A stretch of 64,000 bases of DNA from positions 648,291 through 712,290 of the forward strand of contig JACTAT010000340.1 of assembly GCA_014526335.1 (NCBI GenBank). Reading direction: 5' to 3'. This DNA comes from Chrysaora quinquecirrha. Its lineage: Eukaryota > Cnidaria > Scyphozoa > Semaeostomeae > Pelagiidae. Under the pieces are notes generated by a model. The model was not told the origin of the DNA and did no database searches. It worked only from the letters and a program-made list of their open reading frames with translations. This document shows, piece by piece, positions 22,021-32,885 of this stretch; positions within the stretch are counted from its first letter, which is position 1; every line of letters starts with the position of its first letter. The translations under genes and the position numbers were made by a program.

Positions 22021-22710
22021 CCTAAAAAGGGAAAACGTATTGGGGCATTGAATCCTGGCCCGGTAACGTTTCGAACCCTGTCATGTGTGCAAAGTAACAC
22101 GCCGATCCTTCTAGATCCTTCTGAGCAGTGACGCAGCAGCTAAACAGAAATAATCCCGTAATGGCGCAAGCCACGCCGTGACTGGCTGAAACGAGGAGGC
22201 CCTTTGTTTCCTAACACAATCAGGCAGGGGCACACTTCCAAGGAGGAGTTGCCTTTGTTTGCAAAACCACCGTTACTGTATGAAATGTACGACCTTTTTT
22301 CGCCTTTGTTCCCGGTCCCATATCACGACAAAAGCGCTGGTATTTGCAACCCCAGGAGTTAGGTGGAAGCAGCCGGCCCCCGAAGCTGTCGTGATGGCAC
22401 GCCTACAACCCGGGTGCTCTAGACCGCGACGGACTGCGCACAACCCGGTACGGCCCAACCCGAGGAGCTATTCTCCTTTGTTTTCCATAACACATTAGAC
22501 CAATATTGAATAGAATGGTCGGTATTTACCAGGCTGCTCCGCAGAGGAAGCAGCCTGCCCCAAATGAGGAGATTATGACAAGGTAGCAAGTCGGTCGGTC
22601 GACGACTCCCGGCAGTTGCAGAGCCGGGGACCAGCCGAACTTCGGATCAAACTCTTACAAGAAACCGCCCTCGCCAGCTCATTAACATTTTACTACATTA
22701 GTATAGAGAC

Positions 22711-22911
22711 TAGCTCGGCCGCTCGCGCTACGCGTGAGGCGGCCATCGCTAGCTCCTGCGGAGGGCTTCTCGCCGCTTCGCGGCTCGCGGGCGACGCTTC
22801 GCGTCGCTCCGCTCGGCTGCCGCTCGCTGCGCTCGCGGCAACCTCTCGGTGGCACGTGCTACGCACGTGCTCTCACTACTTCTAAACTCGTTGGGAAGCT
22901 CATCTGTGCAC
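22711..22911. repeat. GC-rich hairpin block, copy 3
   Basis: Stems include CGACGC-ttc-GCGTCG near 22,793, GCCGC...GCGGC near 22,820-22,840, and GCACGTGC-tac-GCACGTGC at 22,852-22,870. Almost identical to the block at 25,344. Confidence 0.82.
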
Positions 22912-23284
22912 ATAGCATCGGCTCTGCAGGAAAAAAGATGACTGATATCATACAAACGTTGAATTTTAGTTGCGATGATCGTTGGCAAGAATAAAAATTA
23001 TTGCGTGAGCATCCGACCTGAATGGGAATTTCATACGGAAAAAGTAGGAATCTAGAGTGACGTCACATACCAGGGGAATTTTTGTGTGAAACATTATTTT
23101 TGAGGATAAAAAGGATAATTTGACCATCGCACCTGAGTGGAAATCTCATAAGGAGAAAATAAGAATCTAGACTTGCGTCATTCACCAGGGGGATTTAAAA
23201 TGGTAACCTTTTACTTGAGGGTACGTGAAATGTGGATGACATTGGAATGTAGGATAAAAGAAATATCGCAAACATCGTTACTAA

Positions 23285-24330
23285 GGGTTTCATTTGTTCA
23301 GTTGCTTAGTTGCCCAGTTACTGCTTTGCTTGGTTGCTTGATTCCCAATTGCTTGGTTTTCCAGTTGCCCATTTGCTCAGTTTCCCAGTTGCCCAGTTGC
23401 TCGGTTGCCAAGTTGCCCCATTGCTCTGGTTGTCCAATTGCTCAGCTGTCCATTTGCCAAGTTGTTCATTTTCACATTTCTCGGCTGCCCTGTTGCTCCG
23501 TTGGATGGTTTCCCAGTTGCCAAAATGTTCTCAGTTGCTCACATGCCCAATTGCCTGGTTGCCCTGTCGCTGAATTGGTCAGTTGCCAGTTGCTCAGTTT
23601 CCAAGTTGCCTAGTTGCTCTGTTGCCCAGTAGCAGTGTTGCTCAGTTGCCCTGTTGCAGCGTTTCTTGGCTGCCCAGCTGTGGTGTTTCGCAGTTGCAAA
23701 GTTTCTTGGTTGCCCAGTTGGTTAGTTGCTCACTTGGTCAATTGATCGTTTGGTTTGTTCCTCCGTTGCTTGGTTGTCTGCTGCGGGGTTTGTCAGTTGT
23801 CATGTTGGTTTCTTGGTTCCAAGTTGTTCAGTTTCCCAGTCGTCCATTTGCTCGGCTGCCCAGTTGCGCCGTTGTTCTGGTTGCCCAGTTGCTCCGTTGC
23901 CCAGTTGCTTATTTGCCCAATTGCTTGATTGCCCTGTTGCAGATGTGCTCGGTTGCTTGGTTCCCAGTTGCTCTGTTTCCAACTTAGCCAGTTGCTCGGT
24001 TTTCTAGTTTCACAGTTGCTCGGTTACCGAGACGCTCGGTTGCACTATTGCTCGGTGGTTTGGTTACCGAGTTGAGTAGTTACTCGACTGACCAGTTGCT
24101 ACGTTGCTTTGTTTCCCAGTTCCTCAGTTGCTGGACTGCCATTTTGCTTTGTTGCCCGGTTGTATAGCTGCTAGGTTACCCGGTTGCTTGGTTGCTCTGT
24201 TGGTTAGTTGCCGAGTTGCAGAGCTGCTTGGTTGCCCAGTTCTCCAGTTGTTCGGTTGCCGAGTTGCCCAGTTGTCCAGCTGCCCAGTTGTTTGGTTGAT
24301 GCTGGTTTGCATGCACGCTTTCAGAAGTGT
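23285..24330. repeat. Octanucleotide array (GTTGCYCA)n, copy 2
   Basis: About 1.05 kb of 8-base units. The first ~250 bases match the start of the array at 13,115 closely, while the middle differs in unit number. The end, GTTTGGTTGATGCTGGTTTGC, matches 14,320-14,338. Confidence 0.9.
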
Positions 24331-25343
24331 TTTATCTGATGTTCCCCCTTAATACAATACCTTAATATCATTGACCCCCCTGAATAGAAGTCGAAGAACA
24401 AAACTTAAGGGTTTTGCTAAATTTCTTCACCCTGTAAGTGTGATGCATCCCCATAATACAACGCCTTAATAGCACTGTACCCCTCAATAGAAGTCAAAGA
24501 ATAAATCAAGTCGGTATTGCTAAAGCTATGACTCCCTTGATGTACCATGTCTCCCGTGGATTCGCTTAATATGACGTCATGTTGCCAAATCTTCAATTCC
24601 CTAATTCATTTGATCTACCCGATTAATATATTTCTTTACTACAATTGTACCCCCTAATTCAAGTCAAGGGGTGATGCCCCCTTAATATAATTCCTAAATA
24701 CCCTTAGATTCCCCTAATATAACATTATGTTCCCCATTCCTTGATTCCCTAATTCCCCGTTCCTACTTTTATAGACTGAGGACCATTTAGGGTCGTTAAC
24801 GTGAAATTGCTCGAAGGACATGGTCGAATGAATTGAAACGACGCACCAGTTGCAATTAAACAAAAAATAAGTATATTCGCTCTATCATTCACGCAATTTG
24901 AAATCGAACTTCATTCCATAAATTTAATAAGACATAAATTCGCACTGACCTTGAATAAGTTGATCGTTTACTCAAGTCAACTGTAATGATGCAGCAAAAT
25001 CACGTAAACAAACAGTTTACTCCAGTCAATTGAGATGACGCAACCAAATCATGTAAACAAACATCCAAAGAACCGACAATACTCTGAAATAAAATCTTAA
25101 TTCTCTTCTTACGTTCACTGTTTTGTTGCAATTGTGAAACAAAACAAATATAATAAAACTGGACAAACGATAAACGCTGTCATCATTTTCCAACAGCACT
25201 CGAACCTTTGGGAAATCATTCCTCAATTCCTTTGTTGATCCACAGATGGATGTGCCACGAAACACGGCGATCATTCTAGACGCTTCTAAACCGGTGAGTC
25301 GGCACCGAAATGGATTAGAAGCAGCCTGCCCCAAATGAGGAGA

Positions 25344-25541
25344 CTAGCTCGGCCGCTCGCGCTACGCGCGAGGCGGCCATCGCTAGCTCCTGCGGAGGGC
25401 TTCTCGCCGCTTCGCGGCTCGCGGGCGACGCTTCGCGTCGCTCCGCTCGGCTGCCGCTCGCTGCGCTCGCGGCAACCTCTCGGTGGCACGTGCTCCGCAC
25501 GTGCTCTTGCTACTTCCAAACTCGTTGGGAGGCGTATCTGT
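25344..25541. repeat. GC-rich hairpin block, copy 4
   Basis: As copy 3, with GCACGTGC-tcc-GCACGTGC at 25,486-25,504 and CGACGC-ttc-GCGTCG near 25,427. Confidence 0.82.
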
Positions 25542-25929
25542 GCACAAAGCAGTCGGTTGTGTATGAAATAAGGTGACTGACGTCCTATATATGCGGGATT
25601 TTAGTTGCGATGATGTTGGTAAGAATAAAAAGCATCACGTGAATATCCGACCTGAATGGGAATTTCATACGGACAGAATAGGAATCTAGAGTGAGGTGAC
25701 GTACCAGGGGGATTTTCGTTGGAAACAATATTGTTGAGGGTAAAAAGGTCCATTTGACCATCGCACCTGAGTGAGAATTTCATAAGGAGGAAATAAGAAT
25801 CTAGATTGGCGTCATGCACCAGGGGGATTTAAAATGGTAGCCTTTTTCCTGAGGGTGCACAAGATGACGTGAAATGTGGATGACATGGGAATGTAGGACA
25901 GAAGAATTATTGCAAACATCGTAAGATAG

Positions 25930-27420
25930 GGTTTCATTTGCTCAGTTGCTTAGTTGCCCAGTTACTGATTTGCTCGGTTGCTTGGTTCCAAGTTGCTTGG
26001 TTTCCCAGTTGGCCAGGTGCTGGGCTTCTTAGTAGCCCAGTTGTTTGGTTGGTCAGTTGCGCCATTGCTCTGGTTGCCCAGTTGTTCAGTTGCCCAATTG
26101 CTCAGTTGGCCAGTTGCCAAGTTGCTCACTTCCCCATTTCTCGGTTGTGCTGTTGCTGTGTTGCTTGGTTTCCCAGTTGCCAAGTTGTCAAATTGCTCAG
26201 TTGCTCACTTGCCCAATTGCTTGGTTGGCCTGTTGCTGATTTTCTCGGTTGCTTGGTTCCCAGTTACCCAGTTACGGTGTTGCTCTAGTTGCCCAGATAC
26301 TCAGTTTCCGAGTTGCTCCTTTGCGCAATTGCTCGGTTGCCCTGTTGCAGCGCTGCTTTGTTGCCCAGCTGTGGAGTTTCTCAGCTGCCAAGTTTCTTGG
26401 TTTCCCAGTTGGCCAGTTGCTCGGTAGCTGAGTTGCACAGTTGCCCAGTTGCGCAGTTGCTCACTTGCCTAATTGGTCTGTTTCCCTGTTGCTCCGTTGC
26501 TTGGTTGCCCAGCTGCCGAGTTTCCTGGTTACCACGTTGAGAAAATGCTCAGTTGCCCATTTGCTCAGTTGGCCAGTTGCCGAGTTGCTCACTCCCCCAT
26601 TTCGCGGTTGTGCTGTTGCCGTGTTGTTTGGTTTCCCAGTTGCCAAGATGTCAAATAGCTAAGTTGCTCACTTGCCCAATTGCTTGGATGCCCTGTTGCT
26701 GATTTGCTCGGCTGCTTGGTTCCCAGTTGCCCAGTTACGGTGTTGCTGTAGTTGCCCAGTTGCGCAATTGCTCGGTTGCCCAGTTGCGCCGTTGCTCTGG
26801 TCGCCTAGCTGCTCAGCTGCGCAGTTGCTGACTTACCAAATTACCCGGTTGGCCCTGTTGTTCCGTTGCTTAATTGCCCAGTTGCACGATTTACGAGTTG
26901 CCCAGTTGCACAGTTGCTCAGTTCCCCAGTTTGGCCGTTGCGTTTGTTGCCTAGTTGCTCAGTTGCCCACTTGCTCAGTTGCCGAGTTGCTCAGCTGCCC
27001 AGCGGCATGGTTATCTAGTTGCCAAGTTGATTGGTTGCCCAGTTGCATCATTTCTCTGGCTCCCCAGCTGCCAAGTTGCTGAGTTGGTCAGTTGTTTGGT
27101 TGCCTAGCTGCTTTGTTTCCTAGTTGCCTAGTTACCTGGTTTCTAAGTTGCGACGTTGCTCTGGTTCCCGAACTGTTTAGTGGCTGAGTTGGCAAGTTGC
27201 TCGGTTGGCCTGTTGCTCCGTTGCTTGATTGCTTGGTTGCCCAATTGTGCAGCTGCTCAGCTGCCCAAATGCTCTTGTTGCCAACTTGCCCGTTTACTCA
27301 GTTGCCGAGTTGGCAGGCTGCGCTATTGCTCTATGGTTTAGTTACCCATTTGCGTTGTTGCTCGGTTGCTCAGTTGTCTAGCTGCTTGGCTGCCCAGTTG
27401 CTTGGTTGCTCTATTGTACC
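25930..27420. repeat. Octanucleotide array (GTTGCYCA)n, copy 3
   Basis: The longest array, about 1.5 kb. It contains internal higher-order duplication: CTCACTTCCCCATTTCTCGG near 26,120 and CTCACTCCCCCATTTCGCGG near 26,587 lie in similar ~460-base contexts. Frames up to 149 residues are array translations. Confidence 0.9.
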
Positions 27421-28894
27421 CCCAAAATGCAAATCGAAGCATGAGCGAACAGGTCTTCCAACTGTTTTATCTGATGTACTCCGTTAATGAAATTCCTTAA
27501 AATTTCTGTACCTCGTTAATTCAAGACACGGGGTTATGCCCGCTTAATACAATTCCCAAATACCCTTGGATTCCCTTAATATCACGTAATGTTCCCAATT
27601 CTGCGGTTCCCTAATTTATCTGATGTAACCACTTAATATAATTCCTTAATCCCATTGTACCCCCTTAGTTCAAGTCAAGGGGTTATGCCCCCTTAATACA
27701 ATTCCCAAAAACCGTTGGATTCCCTTGATATGACGTCATGTTCGCAATTCTTCGATTCCCTAATTTATCTGATGTACTCCCTTAATATAATTCCTTAATA
27801 CCACTGTACCCCTTTAATTCAAGGAAGGGGTTATGCCCCCTTAATACAATTGCTAAATACCCTTGAATTCCCTTGATATGACATCATGTTCCCCATTCTT
27901 CGATTCCCGAATTCCCGGTTCCTACTTTTACAGAGTGAGGACCATTAAGGGTCGTTAACGTGAAATTGCTTGAAGGACATGGTCCAATGAATTGAAACGA
28001 CGCAACAGTTGCGATTAAACAAAAATAAGTCTATTCTATCTATAATTTAATGCATTTGAAATCGAATGTCATGTCATAAATTTAAGAAGACATCCCATAA
28101 ATTAATAAGACATAAACTCGCGCTGACCTTGAATAAGGTTGAAAGTTTACTCAAGTCAACTGAGATGACGCAACAAAATCACGTAAACACACAGTGTACT
28201 CCAGTGAATTGAGATGACGCAGCCAAATCATGTAAACAAACATCGACTGAACCGAGAATAAATTCTTAATTCTCTTGTTACGTTCACTGTTTTGTTGCGA
28301 TTGTGAAATGGAACGAATATAAAAGAACTGGACAAATGATAAAGGCCTTTAATCATATTCCAACAGCAGTCGAACCTGATTCCTTGCTCCGTCGCGCGAA
28401 AAGTTGCACCACAGTAGCTTTGTTGATGTGCGACAAAACACGGCGCTCTTTCTAGATGTTTCTAAACTTGTGACGCAGCACCGAAATAGATTTTTCCCCG
28501 TGACAGGACGTACCCGACGATTGGTTACGAAAACGAGGTCGATTGTTCCCCGAGGGTGGCGAAATGCCAACGGGGAGCTCGCGAGGCTCGTGCTTGCAAT
28601 TTTTTAGGTTGGTAGGGAATACCGCCTAAGTGTACAGACGCACGCTTGATTTGTTTTCCTTTGTTTTCCGTGCCACATTAGACCAATATCGAGAAGAATG
28701 GTCGGTATTTGCCAGGCTTTCCCCACCGTGGAAGCAGCCTGCCCAAAACGGGGAGATGATGGCAAAGTAGCAAGTCGGTCGGTCGACGACTCCTGGCAGT
28801 TGCAGAGCCGGGGACCGGCCGAACTCCGGATCGAGCTCTTACAAGAAACCGCCCTCGCCAGCTCATTAGCATTCTACTACATTAGTATAGAGAC

Positions 28895-29083
28895 TAGCTC
28901 GGCGGCTCGCGCTTCGCGCGAGGCCGCCATCGCTAGCTCCTGCGGAGGGCTTCTCGCCGCTTCGCGGCTCGCGGGCGACGCTTCGCGTCGCTCTGCTCGG
29001 CTTCGCGTCGCTCTGCTCTCAGTGGCACGTGCTCCGCACGTGCTCTCCCTCCTTCCAAACTCGTTGGATGGCTCATCCGTGCA
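28895..29083. repeat. GC-rich hairpin block, copy 5
   Basis: The CTTCGCGTCGCTCTGCTC segment is doubled here and the GCCGCTCGCTGCG part is missing. The terminal stem GCACGTGC-tcc-GCACGTGC at 29,025-29,043 is intact. Confidence 0.8.
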
Positions 29084-29424
29084 CATAACAGTCGGCTATG
29101 CAAGATATAAGGTGACTGAGGTCATACATACGCGGGATTTTAGTTGCGATAATTGTTGGTAATAAAAAGCATCACGTGAGCATCCAACCTGAATAGGAAT
29201 TTCATACGGAAAGAATAGGAATCTAGAGTGGCGTCCAAGACAAGGGGAATTACCATGGTGAAAATTATTTTTGAGGGTAAAAAGGAATCTTAGTGGGAAT
29301 CTCATAAGGAGGAAATGCACCAGGGGGATTTAAAATGGTAACCTTTTTCTCCGAGGGTACACAGGATCTCGTGATATGTGGATGACATGGGAATGTAATA
29401 TGGACAGAATAAATATCGCAAACA

Positions 29425-30825
29425 TCGTTGCTTAGTTTCTTGGTTGTCCTGTTACTGACTTGCTTGGTTGCTTGGTTTCCCAGTTGCCCAGTTGCTTGGT
29501 ATCGCCGGTTTCCCAGTAGCCGAGTTTCTCGGTTGCCCAGTTGCGCCATTGCTCTGGTTGTCGAGTTGCTCAGTTGCCCAGTTGCCAAGTTGCTCACTTC
29601 CCCATTTCTCGCTTGCCCTTTTGCTCCGTTGCTTGGTTTCCCAGTTGGCAGGTTGTGATGTTGCTCAGTTGCTTACTTGCCCAGTTGCTTTTCTGCGCTG
29701 TTGCTTGGTTCCCAGTTGCTCGGTTTCCCGGTAACGCAGTTGCTCGGTTTCCCAGTTGCCAAATTGCTCGGTTGACCAGTTGCAGCCTTGCTCTGGTTGC
29801 CCAGGTGCTCAGTTGCCCAGTTGCTCCCTTGCGTAATTGTTCGGTTGGCCTATTGCAGCGTTGCTTGGTTGCCAAGCTGTGGAGTTCCCCAGTTGCCAAG
29901 TTTCTTGGTTTCCCAGTTCCCCAGTTGCTCGGTTGCCCTGTTGCCCCGTTGCTTGGTTGCCCAGCTGCGAGGTCTCCCAGTTGCCACGTTAACAAGTTTC
30001 TCAGTAGCCTAGTTGCTCACTTGCCCAATTACTTGGCTGCTCTGTTGCTGATTTGCTCAGTTGCTTGGTTCCCATTTGCTCGGTTTCCCAGTTGCTTACT
30101 TCCCAATTGCTTGGCTGTCCTGTTGCTGATTTGCTCCGTTGCTTGGTTCCCAGTTGATCAGTTTCCCAGTTGCCCAGTTGCTCGGTTTCTCAGTTGCCCA
30201 GTTGCTGGGTTGCTCAGTTGCGCCGTTGCTCTGGTTGCCCAGTTGCTTAGTTGCCCAGTTGCTGACTTGCCAAATTGCTTGGTTGTCTCGGTGCTTGATT
30301 TCGCAGCTGCGCGGTTACGCAGTTGCTCAGTTGCCCAGTTGCTCACTTGCCTAATTGCTTTGTTGCCCTGTCGCTGATGTGGTTGGTTGTCTAGTTTCCA
30401 GTTACTCGGTTACCCACTTGTCCAGTTGCTCGGTTTCCCAGTTTCACAGTTACCTGGTTCCCCAGTTCCATCATTGCTTTCGTTGCCTAGTTGCTCAGTT
30501 GCCCAGTTGCTCAGTTGCTCACTTGCCTAATTGCTTTGTTGCCCTGTCGCTGATGTGCTTGGTTGCCTAGTTCCCAGTTACTCGGTTACCCACTTGTCCA
30601 GTTGCTCGGTTTCCCAGTTTCACAGTTGCCTGGTTCTCCAGTTCCGTCATCGCTTTCCTTGCCTAGTTGCTCAGTTGCCTAGTTGCTCAGATGCAAGCTG
30701 CATGGTTTCCTAGTTGCCCGGTTGATCGGTTGCCCGGTTGATCGGTTCCCCTAGTTGCCAAGTTGCTCAGTTGCGCTGTTGCTCGGTGGTTGGGTTACCC
30801 AGTTGCCTAGTTACTTGGCTGCCCA
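29425..30825. repeat. Octanucleotide array (GTTGCYCA)n, copy 4
   Basis: About 1.4 kb of 8-base units. A ~175-base subunit including CCTAATTGCTTTGTTGCCCT and CAGTTACTCGGTTACCCACT is duplicated (about 30,350 and 30,526). The 278-residue frame at 29,541-30,377 is the longest array translation and is not a gene. Confidence 0.9.
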
Positions 30826-31548
30826 GTTTAATACGATTCCTAAATACCGTTGGATCCGCTTAATATGTTCCCAATCGTTCAATTCCCTAATTTATCTGAT
30901 GTACCTCATGAATATATTTCATTAATAACATTGTACACCCTTAATTCAAGTCAAGGGGTTACGCCCCCCTTGATGAAACTCCAAAATACCCATAGATTCC
31001 CTTAATATGACGGTATGTCCTCGATTCCTCGATTCCCTGATTCCCCGTTCCCACTTTTACAAACTCAGAACCATTTAGGGTCGTTAACGTGAAATTGCTC
31101 GAAGGACATGGTCCAATGAATTGAAACGACGCAACAGTTGCAATTAAACAAAAATACGTGTATTCACTCTAACATTCACTCTATTTGACATCGAATTTCA
31201 TCCAATGAATTTAATAAGAAATACCATAAATCAATAAGACATAAATTCGCACTGACCTTGAATAAGGTGACAGTTTACTCAAGTCAACTAAGCTCACGCA
31301 ATGAAATCACGTAAACCAAAATCCAGTCAATTGAGATGACGCAACCACCAAATCAAGTAAACAAAGATCCACAGAACCGAGAATGCTCTGAAATAAATTC
31401 TTAATTCGCTTCTTACGTTCACTCAGTTGTTGCGACTGTGAAACGAAACAAGTATAAAAGAACTGGACAAATGAGAAACGCCTTCATCATTTTCAAGCAG
31501 CACTTGATCTTGTAGGAAATATATTCCTCGTTCCTTGTGGATGCACGA

Positions 31549-31866
31549 ATGGATGTGCCACCCCAAAATGGCTTAAAGGGACGGGATCCTTCTAGACGCT
31601 TCGAAAATGGATGTGCCACAAAAGACGGGATCCTTCTAGACGCTTCGAAACTCCAAAAGCCCGTGACGCAGCACCGACATGGATTTAACCCCGTGACCGG
31701 ACGTGCCCGACGATTGGTCGCGAGAACGAGGTCGATTGTTCCCCGAGCGTGGCTCATTGCCAACGGGGAGCTCCCGGGGTTCGTGCCTGAAATGTTTTCG
31801 AAGGGCGGGGGAATCCTGCCTAACTGTACATCTTTTGTTTTCCTTTGTTTCCTCTCACGTCATTAG
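31549..31866 (+). other. Short repeated open frame in module beta, copy 4
   Basis: A 105-residue frame from the ATG that corresponds to 15,469. It begins with a partial 58-base duplication of the ATGGATGTGCCAC segment (31,549 and 31,607) and then reads LVARTRSIVPRAW as in copy 1. No family was recognised, and expression is unknown. Confidence 0.22.
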
Positions 31867-32079
31867 ACCAATATCGGGCACAATGATCGGTATTTGCCAG
31901 GCCGCGGTGCAGCTGGAAGCAGCCTGCCACGAACGAGGCGATGATGACAAGGTAGCACGTCGGTGGCTCGACCCCGCACGGGAGTTGGCAAACCGGGAAG
32001 CGGCCCAACTTCGGATCGAACTCCGACAAGGAAACGCGATCGCCAACGCCACGCCTACTTCCGCACATTAGTATAGAGA

Positions 32080-32885
32080 TGCAACGAATTTATTTCCTGA
32101 CGTACATGTTACGCCTCCCTCCTCTCATTGTCTTCGCATGCATGCTGCTGCTTTTGACTTTGCCAACTTGCCGGAGTCATATTCCCATCTTCGATATTCC
32201 CATCAATTTAGTTTTCCATACTTCCATCTTCAATGAAAAGCTACCGCAAGGATACTTCAATAAGGTTATCTCCAAATTTTGCAAAGCAGCATTGTCTAGT
32301 CTATGTAGACGCCCTTAATAATGCAAATGCTTTCTCGGTTAGCTTCGTCTCCACCACTGTTTCTGGCGATCAGCCTCAGCCAGGGAGACGCGAAGACGCC
32401 AGTTGTCTTCAACGACTTCAAGCACGCTTCCGAATGTTCAAATTCAGTAAATCAACTTCAGCTCTAGATCACAATTAAAGCTTGTATGTTGCTCTTAGAC
32501 TAAATGACCGCAAACTCAGTGTAACACGAAATGCTTCTTGACGAAAATGTTCACAAACTCCTCATTTCTTCTAAGATGTAGGGCCTACAGGACAGCATGG
32601 CCTAACTTCGGGCGTTGTCTTTTCGTTGGTATTCTGCATGTAAACTGACTTTCCATCTCCCCAGACAATTGACTTTTCTTGGAACCTTTCCTGATATTTC
32701 CAAGGTCCATGACCATGAAAAGAAGCCACCATAGAAGTTGATCAACGGTTGGTTACTTGACAGTGAAGTAGCGAGTTCACATCAGTGCTTCTAGGGCTGA
32801 ATGCTAAGCACATGGCTGAAGGGAACTAATCACGAGACCTGCTCGTTAATCTCCATTTACGCCATGGGTGCAAATGTGCCAAGGA
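32080..32885 (+). other. Unassigned region with small signal-peptide-like frame
   Basis: A 79-residue frame (32,079-32,318) contains a hydrophobic run, VFACMLLLLTLP, that could act as a signal peptide, followed by a short tail with two cysteines. There is no homologue I recognise, no good splice context and no codon evidence, so it is recorded only as a possibility. The remainder to 32,885 has no visible gene or repeat. Confidence 0.2.

Larger units (their letters stand above)
22040..25343. repeat. Composite module beta, copy 2
   Basis: An end block relic (22,130-22,710: GGTCGGTATTTACCAGGCTG, GGAAGCAGCCTGCCCC) is followed by a GC block, ~110-bp block, octanucleotide array (23,285-24,330), AT-rich blocks (24,330-25,245) and a shortened end block (25,246-25,343). 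In the latter, GCACCGAAATGGATT jumps directly to AGAAGCAGCCTGCCCC and then to GAGACTAGC: two internal deletions compared with the copies at 15.5, 28.4 and 31.5 kb. Confidence 0.77.
25344..28894. repeat. Composite module beta, copy 3
   Basis: GC block 25,344-25,541, ~110-bp block 25,590-25,925, octanucleotide array 25,930-27,420, AT-rich block 27,420-27,925 with three ~177-base subunits (TTTATCTGATGTACTCC), conserved block with TATAAAAG at 28,318, and end block 28,420-28,894 closing with AGTATAGAGACTAGC. Complete relative to copy 1. Confidence 0.8.
28895..32080. repeat. Composite module beta, copy 4
   Basis: GC block 28,895-29,083, ~110-bp block 29,130-29,420, octanucleotide array 29,425-30,825, shortened AT-rich block 30,825-31,060, conserved block with TATAAAAG at 31,453, and end block 31,545-32,080. 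The closing AGTATAGAGA is followed by unrelated sequence, so this is the right border of the beta cluster. Confidence 0.78.

Noticed and set aside
29541..30377. 278-residue open frame, longest in the first 32 kb
   Set aside because: It is a translation of the octanucleotide array with 8-residue periodicity; several frames are open at once and no domain is visible.
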